DNA from: Amycolatopsis albispora
GTDB lineage: Bacteria; Actinomycetota; Actinomycetes; Mycobacteriales; Pseudonocardiaceae
Assembly (NCBI RefSeq): GCF_003312875.1
Contig: NZ_CP015163.1
Span: 7,936,001 to 8,000,000, forward strand
DNA: 64,000 nucleotides
Reading direction: 5' to 3'
The position numbers and the translations under genes were made by a program. Below the pieces are notes generated by a model. The model saw only the letters and a list, made by a program, of their open reading frames with translations, had not been told where the DNA came from and searched no databases. The stretch's first letter is position 1. Every line of letters starts with the position of its first letter. This document shows positions 1-7,770 of this stretch, piece by piece.

Positions 1-44
1 GCTTTCGGGACGTTTGGTGTCTCGAATGTGGCTTTCGTGACATC
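1..44. repeat. ATGTGGCTTTCG repeat, partial, cut by window edge
   Basis: Right-hand part of a type-A dispersed repeat in its direct-repeat form: GCTTTCGGGACGTTTGG, then TCTCGAATGTGGCTTTCG and GTGACATC. The same arrangement occurs in full at 40000-40054 and reversed at 17840-17894. Confidence 0.8.
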
Positions 45-116
45 GGCGTGGGGCACCGGGGCGGGGCCGGCGGGCGCTCGGAGTGGAGAGGGTACTCGGA
101 GCGAAAGGGGCGCGGC

Positions 117-172
117 GGACACGAATGTGGCTTTCGGGGCGGGATTTGCCACATAAGCCACATTCGTGTCCG
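117..172. repeat. ATGTGGCTTTCG palindrome (type A)
   Basis: Imperfect inverted repeat with arms GGACACGAATGTGG and CCACATTCGTGTCC around a degenerate centre. It begins 16 bases beyond the stop codon of the acyl-CoA dehydrogenase gene, so it may end that transcript. Bases 45-116 between the two repeats show no gene. Confidence 0.85.
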
Positions 173-187
173 GGAGGGGCCGAGGAA

Positions 188-1342
188 TCAGGGCGTGAGG
201 AGGTCTCGGGAGATGAGCATTCGCTGGACCTCGCTGGTGCCTTCGCCGATTTCCAGGATCTTCGCGTCGCGGTAGAAGCGGGCGACGGGGTAGTCGTTCA
301 TGAAACCGTAACCCCCGAAGATCTGGGTGGCCTCCCGCGCGTTGTCCATGGCGGCGTTCGACGAGACGAGCTTGGCGATCGCGGCCTCCCGCTTGAACGG
401 TTCGCCTGCCACCAATCTCGAGGCGGCGTGGTACCACGCCAGGCGCGCGGTGTGCGCCCGTGCCTCCATGTCGGCGATCTTGAACGCGATCGCCTGGTGG
501 TCCGCGAGCGGGCGGCCGAAGGCCTCCCGCTCCCGCGCGTACCGCACGCATTCGTCCACGCAGCCCTGCGCGAGACCGGTGCCGACCGCGGCCAGCGCGA
601 TCCGGCTTTCGTCCAGCACCGAGAGGAACTGGGCGAAGCCGCGGCCCTCGGCACCCAGCAGGTGCGACACCGGCACCCGGCAGTCCGAAAAGGACAGCTC
701 ATGGGTGTCCGAAGCACACCAGCCGACCTTCGAGTACGAAGGTGCCACCGAGAAGCCCGGCGTGCCCGACGGCACGATGATCGCGGAGATCTCCTTGCGG
801 CCGTCCGGCCCCACCCCGGTCACCGCGGTGACCGTGACCAGCGCGGTGATGTCGGTGCCCGAGTTGGTGATGAAGCACTTGCTGCCGTTGATCACCCACT
901 CGTCACCGTCGCGCACCGCGGTGGTGCGGGTGGCGCCGGCGTCGGTGCCGCCGCCGGGTTCGGTCAGCCCGAACCCGGCCAGCGCCTCGCCCGCGCACAA
1001 CGCGGGCAGCCACCGCCGCTTCTGCTCCGGCGTGCCGAACTTGTGGATCGGCAGCGCGCCGAGCGAAACCCCGGCGGACACCGCGATCGCCACCGACGAG
1101 TCCACCCGCGCCAGTTCCTCCAGCACCAGCGCCAGCGCGAAGAAGTCGCCGCCCATGCCGCCGTGCTCCTCCGGGAACGGCAGCCCGAACAACCCCATCC
1201 GGCCCATTTTCGCGACCAGCTGGTACGGGAACTCCTCGCGCTGGTAGATCTCCCCGATCACCGGGGCGACCTCGGCGGCGGCGAACTCCTCGACGGTCTT
1301 GCGCAGCGTCTCGAGTTCCTCCGGCAGGCGGAAGTCGATCAC
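188..1342 (-). CDS. acyl-CoA (or acyl-carrier) dehydrogenase
   Basis: A 384-residue protein of normal acyl-CoA dehydrogenase length, predicted to oxidise the alpha-beta bond of a CoA- or carrier-bound acyl group with FAD. Seen: the flavin-binding stretch FGLTEPGGGTD, the substrate-loop region ITNSGTD, and the C-terminal EGTSEVQRM whose first Glu is the usual catalytic base. A GTG at 1342 is chosen because homologues begin with MIDFRLPEE-like sequence; the frame is open further upstream but overlaps the SDR gene. It is the last gene of a seven-gene minus operon, 11 bases after the SDR stop. In that setting it may act on an aminoacyl or acyl group held on the A-PCP protein, as prolyl-PCP dehydrogenases do; ordinary fatty-acid oxidation is the alternative. 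Confidence 0.85.
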   Translation of the reverse strand: MIDFRLPEELETLRKTVEEFAAAEVAPVIGEIYQREEFPYQLVAKMGRMGLFGLPFPEEHGGMGGDFFALALVLEELARVDSSVAIAVSAGVSLGALPIHKFGTPEQKRRWLPALCAGEALAGFGLTEPGGGTDAGATRTTAVRDGDEWVINGSKCFITNSGTDITALVTVTAVTGVGPDGRKEISAIIVPSGTPGFSVAPSYSKVGWCASDTHELSFSDCRVPVSHLLGAEGRGFAQFLSVLDESRIALAAVGTGLAQGCVDECVRYAREREAFGRPLADHQAIAFKIADMEARAHTARLAWYHAASRLVAGEPFKREAAIAKLVSSNAAMDNAREATQIFGGYGFMNDYPVARFYRDAKILEIGEGTSEVQRMLISRDLLTP

Positions 1343-1353
1343 GTCCGGGCCCC

Positions 1354-2106
1354 TCAGGCGGCCACGGCGGTCACCAGGCCGCCGTCGACGACGAACTCCT
1401 GCCCGGTGACGTAGGCCGACTTCGCCGAGAGCAGGAAGGCCACCGTCTCCGCGACGTCGCCCGGCTGCCCGAGCTTGCCGAGCACCACCTGGCTGCGGAA
1501 GAACTCGCGGACCTGCTCGTTCGGCGCGACCTGGTCGAACATCTCGGTCTCGGTGTGCCCGGGGGTCACCGCGTTGACCCGGATGCCCTGCGGCGCCAGG
1601 TTGGCGGCCAGCGAGCGGGCCAGGTTCAGCACGGCGGCCTTGCTCGCCGCGTACAGCGCGCCCGGCGCCATGCCGCGGTGCACCAGCCACGAACCGTTCA
1701 GCACCACCGAAGCGCCCTCGTTCAGGAACGGCACGGCCTTGGCCACGGTGAAGTAGGTGCCCTTGAAGTTGGTGCCGACGACCCGGTCGAACTCCTCCTC
1801 GGAGACGTCGCCGAGCAGGCCCGCCGAGGCGGTGCCCGCGTTGGCGAACACGCCGTCGAGCTTGCCGACGGTCTCGCCCACCTTGGTGAACAGCGCGTCG
1901 AGGTCGGCGGTGCTGGACACGTCGGCCTGCACGGCCACCACACGGTCACCGGCGTCGAGTTCCTTGACCGCGGTGTTCAACCGTTCGCGGCTGCGACCGG
2001 CGAGCACCACGCGCCCGCCGGCGGCGACCAGCCGCTGCGCGGTGGCCAGGCCGATACCGCTGCCACCACCGGAAATCAGTACGGACTTGCCTTCGAACTC
2101 AGTCAT
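1354..2106 (-). CDS. short-chain dehydrogenase/reductase
   Basis: Classical SDR of 250 residues. Seen: the N-terminal cofactor motif SGGGSGIG near residue 11, the NAG element of strand 4, a catalytic Ser in NGSW, and the YAASK form of YxxxK. The C-terminal TGQEFVVDGG is typical. These features predict NAD(P)-dependent oxidation or reduction of an alcohol or ketone. It begins one base before the thioesterase stop, so the two are almost certainly co-transcribed. The substrate is unknown; partners in the operon suggest a carrier- or CoA-bound intermediate. Confidence 0.85.
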   Translation of the reverse strand: MTEFEGKSVLISGGGSGIGLATAQRLVAAGGRVVLAGRSRERLNTAVKELDAGDRVVAVQADVSSTADLDALFTKVGETVGKLDGVFANAGTASAGLLGDVSEEEFDRVVGTNFKGTYFTVAKAVPFLNEGASVVLNGSWLVHRGMAPGALYAASKAAVLNLARSLAANLAPQGIRVNAVTPGHTETEMFDQVAPNEQVREFFRSQVVLGKLGQPGDVAETVAFLLSAKSAYVTGQEFVVDGGLVTAVAA

Positions 2107-2107
2107 G

Positions 2108-2890
2108 TCACCAGGGTCCTTCCTCGGTCTCGACCTGCGCGTCTTCCCGATTGCCGAGGCAGGCTCGAGCGATCTCGGCAGCCACCTCGCCCACGTGCGG
2201 TTCGTCCAGCAGGTAGAAGTGCCCGCCGTCGAACATGCGGGCCCGCAGGCCCGCCCCGGCCCGCTCGCGCCAGGCGGGCAGCTCGGCCGACGGCACCAGC
2301 TGGTCGTCGTGCCCGCCGAGCACGGTCAGCGGGACCGCGACCGGGCCGAGAAAGCTCACCTGGGCCAGCCGCAGGCCCAGCGTCAGGTCCGAGCGCAGCA
2401 ACGCCATCACGTGCTCGCGCCAGAACGGGCTGGCCAGGATCTCCTCCGGCGTGCCGCCCCCGGCGCGCATGATCTTGACCAGGTCGTCGTCGCTCCACCG
2501 GCCCGCGCGCTCCGCCGCCGAGCCGCCCGACGGGTAGGCGCTGAGCACCAGCCCGGTGAACGGTTCCGGCTTCGCCAGCGCGATCGCGGCGGCCACCGCC
2601 GCGCCCATGCTGTGTCCGAAGAGGACGGTGCGCAACTGCGGCAGCGCGAGGAGTTCGTCCAGCACCCCTTCGACCACCGCGTGCGGATCCGACGGGGTTT
2701 CCTTGAAACTCTCGGAGAACCGCCGCTCGCGCCCGGGCAGCGTGACCCCGAGCACCTCGAACCCGGCTGGCAGCCGTTCGGCCAGCGGCATCAGCACGTT
2801 CGGCCCGGCACCGGCGTGCGGGATGAGCACCACCCGCGCCTGGGGCGTTCCCTGGGCGGCACGCAGCACCGCCGTCCACGATCCGGCCAT
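2108..2890 (-). CDS. type II thioesterase
   Basis: Alpha/beta-hydrolase of 260 residues of the GrsT/TEII type that clears misprimed carrier proteins in NRPS/PKS systems. Seen: an N-terminal IPHAGAGPN element, the nucleophile motif GHSMG, an Asp in GGHDDQLVP and a His in GGHFYLL. The ATG at 2890 is preceded by GAAGGAG seven bases away and is preferred over an in-frame GTG at 2911 that overlaps the racemase stop. It sits in the same operon as the A-PCP synthetase, its likely client, but could also serve the C-A-PCP or free carrier proteins nearby. Confidence 0.85.
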   Translation of the reverse strand: MAGSWTAVLRAAQGTPQARVVLIPHAGAGPNVLMPLAERLPAGFEVLGVTLPGRERRFSESFKETPSDPHAVVEGVLDELLALPQLRTVLFGHSMGAAVAAAIALAKPEPFTGLVLSAYPSGGSAAERAGRWSDDDLVKIMRAGGGTPEEILASPFWREHVMALLRSDLTLGLRLAQVSFLGPVAVPLTVLGGHDDQLVPSAELPAWRERAGAGLRARMFDGGHFYLLDEPHVGEVAAEIARACLGNREDAQVETEEGPW

Positions 2891-2907
2891 CAGTACTCCT
2901 TCGAAAC

Positions 2908-3621
2908 TCACACAGCGATCCGGAGCGGCGTGGCCGCCCGGTAGAGCTCATCCGCGCACGCCGTGGCCAGCGCGTCCAAACTGGACACCGCGGCCTCCGG
3001 TGGCAGCCCGGCCGCGGCGTACGCGATCGGCAGTTCCGTGCACGCGGTGACCACCGGCCGCGGGTCCCGCTGCCACAACGCGGCGACCGCCGAGGCGAAC
3101 ACCTCGCCGCCCTCGTCCGTCCGGTTCGCCTTCACCAGCGAAGCGGCGTGGTGGATCCGGTGCTGCTCGGCCTCGTCCGGCACCAGCAGCGGGTAACCGA
3201 GCCCGGCCGCCCGCTCCTGGTACAGGCCGCTGGCCACGGTGCCGGTGGTCGCGGTCAGCCAGGCGCCCGGCGGACTGGCCAGCCGCGCCATCCGCAGTGT
3301 CGCGTCCACGATGTGCACCAGCGGCACCGGCAGCTGCGCGCTGACCCGGTCGACGTAGGCGTGCGCGGTGTTGCACGGCACGGCCAGCAGGTCCGCGCCC
3401 CAGCTCACCAGGGTCCGCAGCCCGTCGCGGATCGGGCGCAGCGGCGTGTCGTCCCCGGCGAGCAGGGCTTCGGTGCGGTCCGGGATCGACGGCTCGGACA
3501 GCAGCACGATCCGCGGGTGCTCCTGGTCGGAACGCGCCGGGACGCGCAGCGCCAGCAACCGCAGGAACTCGGCGGTGGCCGCGGGTCCCATGCCGCCGAG
3601 CACGCCCAGCGTCGCGGGCAC
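2908..3621 (-). CDS. aspartate/glutamate racemase family protein
   Basis: A 237-residue member of the Asp/Glu racemase superfamily. Seen: the N-terminal GVLGGMGP loop and the two catalytic cysteines in PCNTAH and ACTELP, which abstract and donate the alpha proton without a cofactor. With both Cys present, racemisation is more likely than the one-Cys decarboxylase chemistry of relatives. The GTG start lies one base from the stop of the amidotransferase gene. Together with an AsnB-like enzyme and an A-PCP protein in one operon it suggests a D-configured acidic amino acid or amide as building block; this is inference. Confidence 0.82.
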   Translation of the reverse strand: MPATLGVLGGMGPAATAEFLRLLALRVPARSDQEHPRIVLLSEPSIPDRTEALLAGDDTPLRPIRDGLRTLVSWGADLLAVPCNTAHAYVDRVSAQLPVPLVHIVDATLRMARLASPPGAWLTATTGTVASGLYQERAAGLGYPLLVPDEAEQHRIHHAASLVKANRTDEGGEVFASAVAALWQRDPRPVVTACTELPIAYAAAGLPPEAAVSSLDALATACADELYRAATPLRIAV

Positions 3622-3622
3622 G

Positions 3623-5896
3623 TCAGGCCAGCCGATCGGTGGCCCGCTGCACGACCTCCTCCGGCGCGCCCCGCCAGCTCAGGCGCAGCTTCCCGCCGCG
3701 GACCGCGCCGGTGATCGAGATCCGGTGCGGGCCCTCGCCGGGCAGCTCGGTGAAGTCGACCTCGGGCAGGTCGGACACCCGCACCGGCGACCCGGGCGGC
3801 AGCAGCGTGGTCACGTCACCGAAGTGGTCGTACCGGATGTCGGCCGGACCGTCGGCTGGCTCGATCCGGTCCGGCCGGATCCGCCAGAAGTCCACATCGG
3901 ACACCCGGCCGACCACGCGGCCCGCCCGGTGGTGCGGGGCGGTGTGGTCGGCCACCTCGACGACCACCGAGTCCTGGCCGAGCCAGGCGGGCAGCACGTC
4001 GGCCAGCACGCCCAGCGCCGCCCCAGCCGGGCCGGGGTCGGTGGCGGCGGGCGGCGGCTCGATCGGCGTGGTGCCCGGGAAGGCCTCTGAGCGCGCCAGC
4101 TCGACCGGTTCCCCCGCGCCGAGCTGACGGCAGGCCGTCACCACGTCCTCCAGGATCAGCCGCCACGACGCGGTGTCGGCGGCGAGTTCGTGCAGCACCA
4201 GCAGCAAGCCGGCCGGCCGCGACCCCCGCTCCAGCGCGGTCACCTGCAGCACCCGGCCCTCCGCCGGGTCCAGCCGCGCCCGCAGCTTCGCCACCGCGCG
4301 CTTGAGCAACGCGGGCTCCTGCTCCGGGCTGACCGCCGACAGGTCGAGCCGGACCACCGGCAGCGAGCCGCCGGCCCCGATGGGCTGCTGCCGCCACCCG
4401 TGCTCGTCCTTGGTGAACTTCATGCGCATCGTGTCGTGCTGCATCAGCAGCTGCAGCACGATCTTCTTGACCTTCGCGGTGTCCACCGCGCCCGGCAGCG
4501 TGACCAGCAGCGCGCGGGCCTGCTCGGCCAGCGGCGTCCGCTCGGTCACCCGCAGCTGCGACGGCGTGAGCGGATGCGACGAGTCCTCGTTGCCCCGGCC
4601 GAAGCGGGTCGCGACCGGGGCCTTGAGCGCCGACCGGTCCACCACGCCCGCCTTGCGCGGGATCTCGCTGACCGCCACCCAGCGCTCGGGCACCAGTCCT
4701 TCCGGCAGCACCGACGCGACGGCCGCCCGGACGGCTTCTTCCGTACTACTGCCCTGAACGTAATACGCTGTCATACGCGCCCCGAGGTGCGGGTGCTCGG
4801 CCGGGTCCGGGTAGCCGATCTTGGCCAGCATCCGCTTGACCCGCGTGCTGTTGACCGGCCCCTGGAGTTCCTCGTCGGCCTCGGCGACCGCGAGGTGCCC
4901 GAGCCGCACCTCCCACCGGGTCGGCGCCTCGTAGTTGTGGAAGCCGCGCTCGGCGTTGTGCACGTACACACCGACGTCGTTGATCAGGCAGTTCGAGCTG
5001 CAGAAGCCGGTGTCGTCCGGGTGCGCCCAGATCTTCGACCGCGACTTGAGCAGGGCGCGGATCTCGTCCTTGGTCACCTCGGAGTAGCGGTAGAAGTCGA
5101 CCACCTCGACCGCGTCCACCGCGGCCGCCTCCGCGCCGTCCCCACCGGCCTGGTGGTAGACGCGACGGCCGAGCGCCAGCTTCTCCTCGATCTCGTCGCG
5201 GTCGAAGATGCCCTGCTGGTGGAACCACGACAGCCGCTCGTCCATGATCTGCCCGCGCGAAAGCCCGGTGACGATGCTGGGAATGCCGCGGTGGTGCGCC
5301 AGCTCCGTGCTCAGGTCCAGCAGCGAGCGGAAGCAGCCGTTGCACACGCTCTTGTGCTCCTGCAGGCTGAGCAGGAAGATCTTGTTCTGGTCGGCGCGGG
5401 TCTTGGTGACGTGCTCGATGCCGAGTTCCCCGGTCACCTCTTCGACGTTGCGCAGCGCGGTGGTGGAGATGAAGCCGTTGTCGAAGGTGAAGGTCATCAC
5501 CCGCAGCCCGAGGTCGACCAGCCGGTAGAGCACGTAGGTGCTGTCCTTGCCGCCGCTGAACAGCAGCAGGCAGTCGTACTCCGAACCGGCCGCCTCGGCC
5601 TTCGCGCGCAGTTTCGGGGCCAGCTCGGAGAGATCACCCCAGTAGGCGTCGATCTGCTCGCGGTTCTCCTCGTACAGCACACAAAGCGAGCAGACGCCCG
5701 CGTCGTCGAAGGTCAGGCCGGGGTACTTGCCGGTGATGCCGCAGCGAACGCAGTTCCGCCTGGCCGACTCGCCGGCCCCGGCAAAAACCACCGCGCAGTC
5801 GGCGACGCCGCCGTGGCGCCGCAGCGCGGCCTCGACCTCCTGCTCGATCACCTCCGCCTGCGCGGGTTCGGTCGAGAGCAGCTTCGGTTCGGTCAT
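3623..5896 (-). CDS. PP-loop amidotransferase fused to degenerate NRPS segments
   Basis: A 757-residue composite. Residues about 47-75 carry paired cysteines (NCVRCG, GVCSLC) like those of N-acetyl-sugar amidotransferases (WbpG type), followed by the PP-loop SGGKDST and further Cys pairs (CNGC, CSSNC), so an ATP-dependent carbonyl activation with ammonia transfer is predicted. From about residue 380 the chain resembles the C-terminal subdomain of an NRPS adenylation domain (LPEGLVPERW, then RKAGVVDRSAL where NGKxDR is usual). The rest resembles a condensation or epimerisation domain with HELAAD in place of HHxxxDG, so its catalytic second His is Glu. The ATG is preceded by GGAGG. It lies between the A-PCP gene and the racemase gene. 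I know no characterised protein of this architecture; ammonia could come from the neighbouring AsnB-like enzyme. Confidence 0.75.
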   Translation of the reverse strand: MTEPKLLSTEPAQAEVIEQEVEAALRRHGGVADCAVVFAGAGESARRNCVRCGITGKYPGLTFDDAGVCSLCVLYEENREQIDAYWGDLSELAPKLRAKAEAAGSEYDCLLLFSGGKDSTYVLYRLVDLGLRVMTFTFDNGFISTTALRNVEEVTGELGIEHVTKTRADQNKIFLLSLQEHKSVCNGCFRSLLDLSTELAHHRGIPSIVTGLSRGQIMDERLSWFHQQGIFDRDEIEEKLALGRRVYHQAGGDGAEAAAVDAVEVVDFYRYSEVTKDEIRALLKSRSKIWAHPDDTGFCSSNCLINDVGVYVHNAERGFHNYEAPTRWEVRLGHLAVAEADEELQGPVNSTRVKRMLAKIGYPDPAEHPHLGARMTAYYVQGSSTEEAVRAAVASVLPEGLVPERWVAVSEIPRKAGVVDRSALKAPVATRFGRGNEDSSHPLTPSQLRVTERTPLAEQARALLVTLPGAVDTAKVKKIVLQLLMQHDTMRMKFTKDEHGWRQQPIGAGGSLPVVRLDLSAVSPEQEPALLKRAVAKLRARLDPAEGRVLQVTALERGSRPAGLLLVLHELAADTASWRLILEDVVTACRQLGAGEPVELARSEAFPGTTPIEPPPAATDPGPAGAALGVLADVLPAWLGQDSVVVEVADHTAPHHRAGRVVGRVSDVDFWRIRPDRIEPADGPADIRYDHFGDVTTLLPPGSPVRVSDLPEVDFTELPGEGPHRISITGAVRGGKLRLSWRGAPEEVVQRATDRLA

Positions 5897-5915
5897 CGTT
5901 CAGCCTCCATGGGGC

Positions 5916-7760
5916 TCAGCTCGACGCGGAGACGTCCAGCCCGAGGTCGTCGAGGTCGTCGGTGTCGTCGGAAACCAGGGAGCCCTCGATCAGCCCGGCG
6001 ACGGCCGCCACGGTCGGCGCGGACAGGAAGTCGTGCAGCGGCACGGAAACGCCGAACTCGGCGCCGAGCCGCGAAAGCAGCTCGATGACCAGCAGGGAGC
6101 TGCCGCCCGCGTCGAAGAAGTCCTGCCGGATGTCCACCGTGCCCGAGTGGCCGGGCAGCACGCTCGCCCAGATCCGGGCGATGGCCTGCTCGGCGGGCGA
6201 CCGCGGGGCGAGCACGTCGGCTCGCTGGTCCGAAGTGGACGGGGCAGTCGCGGGCAGCGCGCGGCGGTCGATCTTGCCGCTGATCGTGCGCGGCAGCTCG
6301 GGCGTCGGCGCGAAAACCGCGGGCACCGCGCTCTCCGGCAGGCGCTCACGCAGGAAGGCCCGCAGCAGCGCGGCATCGACGTCGGTGTGCTGCTCGTAGT
6401 GCGCGCACAGGAACGGCGTGCCGTCGGCGGATTCCCCGGCGACAACCGCGACCTCGGTGATCGCGGGGTGTTCGCGCAGCACGCTTTCCACCCCGCCGAG
6501 TTCGACGCGGACCCCGCCGATCTTCACCTGGTGGTCCTTGCGCCCCAGGTACTCCAGCAGGCCCTCGTCGGAGAAGCGGCCGAAGTCGCCGGTGCGGTAG
6601 ACGACCTCACCGGGCGAGCGCGGGTCGGGCACGAACGCCTTGCTGGTGGCGTCGGGCTGGCGGTGGTAACCGAGCGAGCGGTGCGGGGTGCGCAGGTGGA
6701 TCTCGCCGACCTCACCGGGCGCGGCGGGCTCACCGCGGTCGTTGAGCACCAGCACCTCGGTCTCCGGCATGGCACGGCCGATCGGGATCGAGTCGCGCTC
6801 GGTGTCGGCACGCGTGACGAAGTGGAACGTCTTGGTCATCGTGGTTTCCGACGGGCCGTACAGGTTCAGCAGCTTGGTGCGCTCGCCGAAGCGGTCGAAC
6901 CAGCCCGCGGCATCACGCGGCGCCAGCTTCTCGCCGGACAGCGCGACGCACTCCAGCGAGGCGAACACCGGTGACCCCGGCGCGGTGGCCAGCCGCCGGA
7001 ACAACGACGGTACACAGTGGACCAGCGAGATCTTCGACTCGTCCAGCCAGCGGCTCAGCGCGGCGGCGTCGAGCAGGGTGTCCGGCGGCGGCACGCAGAC
7101 GGTGGCGCCGGTGGTCAGCGGGACGAAGAGGTCACGCAGCACGGCGTCGAAGGCCGGGCTGATCAGCTGGCTGACCCGCCAGCCGGCGTGCACGCCGAGC
7201 AGCTCGGTCTCCCAGCGGATGTAGTGGTCGATCGAGCCGAGCCTGCCGACGATGCCCTTGGGACGGCCGGTGGAACCCGAGGTGAAGAAGACGTAGCAGG
7301 GGTCGTCGGCCGACGGCTCGTGCGCGACGACGGTCCGGCGGTTGCTGGCGCCCAGCGTGTCCGCGATGTCGATGCGCGTGGTCTCGGCGGCGCCCGCCGC
7401 GGCCAGCACCTTCGCGGGCAGCCCGCCGAGCCCGGACCCGGTGACCACCCAGGAGGCGTCGGTGTCGATGAGGGCCTGCTCCAGCCGCCGCTGCTGCGCG
7501 GTGGCGTCCAGCGGCACCACCACACCGCCGATCCGCAGCACCCCGAGCAGCGCGGCGACCAGCTCCCGGCGGTCCTCGGCGAGCACCGGCACCAGCGCGC
7601 CGGGCGCCGCGCCCGCTTCCTGCAGGGCGGCGGCGATGTCGTCGGCACGCCGGTCGAGTTCCGCGTAGGTGAGCGTGCCGCCGGGGCACTCGACCGCGAC
7701 GTGGTCGGGGAAGCGCCGGATCGCCTTCGCCACCAGCGCCTGGATCGCTTCGAAAGCCAT
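5916..7760 (-). CDS. NRPS adenylation-carrier didomain (A-PCP)
   Basis: A 614-residue stand-alone loading protein. The A domain shows FFTSGSTGRPKG (A3), YGPSE (A5), YRTGDF (A7) and SGKIDRRAL with the A10 Lys; the PCP shows DAGGSSL, phosphopantetheine site near residue 555, followed by an acidic tail (SDDTDDLDDLGLD). Reading the ten specificity positions by eye gives D-A-R-H-A-S-L-M-T-K. The leading Asp indicates an alpha-amino acid, and the Arg and His are compatible with an acidic side chain, but I match it to no known code. It lies 10 bases after the AsnB-like gene. The tethered amino acid is probably modified in trans by operon partners, and no condensation domain is attached. Confidence 0.88.
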   Translation of the reverse strand: MAFEAIQALVAKAIRRFPDHVAVECPGGTLTYAELDRRADDIAAALQEAGAAPGALVPVLAEDRRELVAALLGVLRIGGVVVPLDATAQQRRLEQALIDTDASWVVTGSGLGGLPAKVLAAAGAAETTRIDIADTLGASNRRTVVAHEPSADDPCYVFFTSGSTGRPKGIVGRLGSIDHYIRWETELLGVHAGWRVSQLISPAFDAVLRDLFVPLTTGATVCVPPPDTLLDAAALSRWLDESKISLVHCVPSLFRRLATAPGSPVFASLECVALSGEKLAPRDAAGWFDRFGERTKLLNLYGPSETTMTKTFHFVTRADTERDSIPIGRAMPETEVLVLNDRGEPAAPGEVGEIHLRTPHRSLGYHRQPDATSKAFVPDPRSPGEVVYRTGDFGRFSDEGLLEYLGRKDHQVKIGGVRVELGGVESVLREHPAITEVAVVAGESADGTPFLCAHYEQHTDVDAALLRAFLRERLPESAVPAVFAPTPELPRTISGKIDRRALPATAPSTSDQRADVLAPRSPAEQAIARIWASVLPGHSGTVDIRQDFFDAGGSSLLVIELLSRLGAEFGVSVPLHDFLSAPTVAAVAGLIEGSLVSDDTDDLDDLGLDVSASS

Positions 7761-7770
7761 CGTCTCTCCT

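Noticed and set aside
4190..6088. 632-codon plus frame opposite the PP-loop fusion gene
   Set aside because: Shadow frame with no domain; the minus gene has Cys pairs and a PP-loop.
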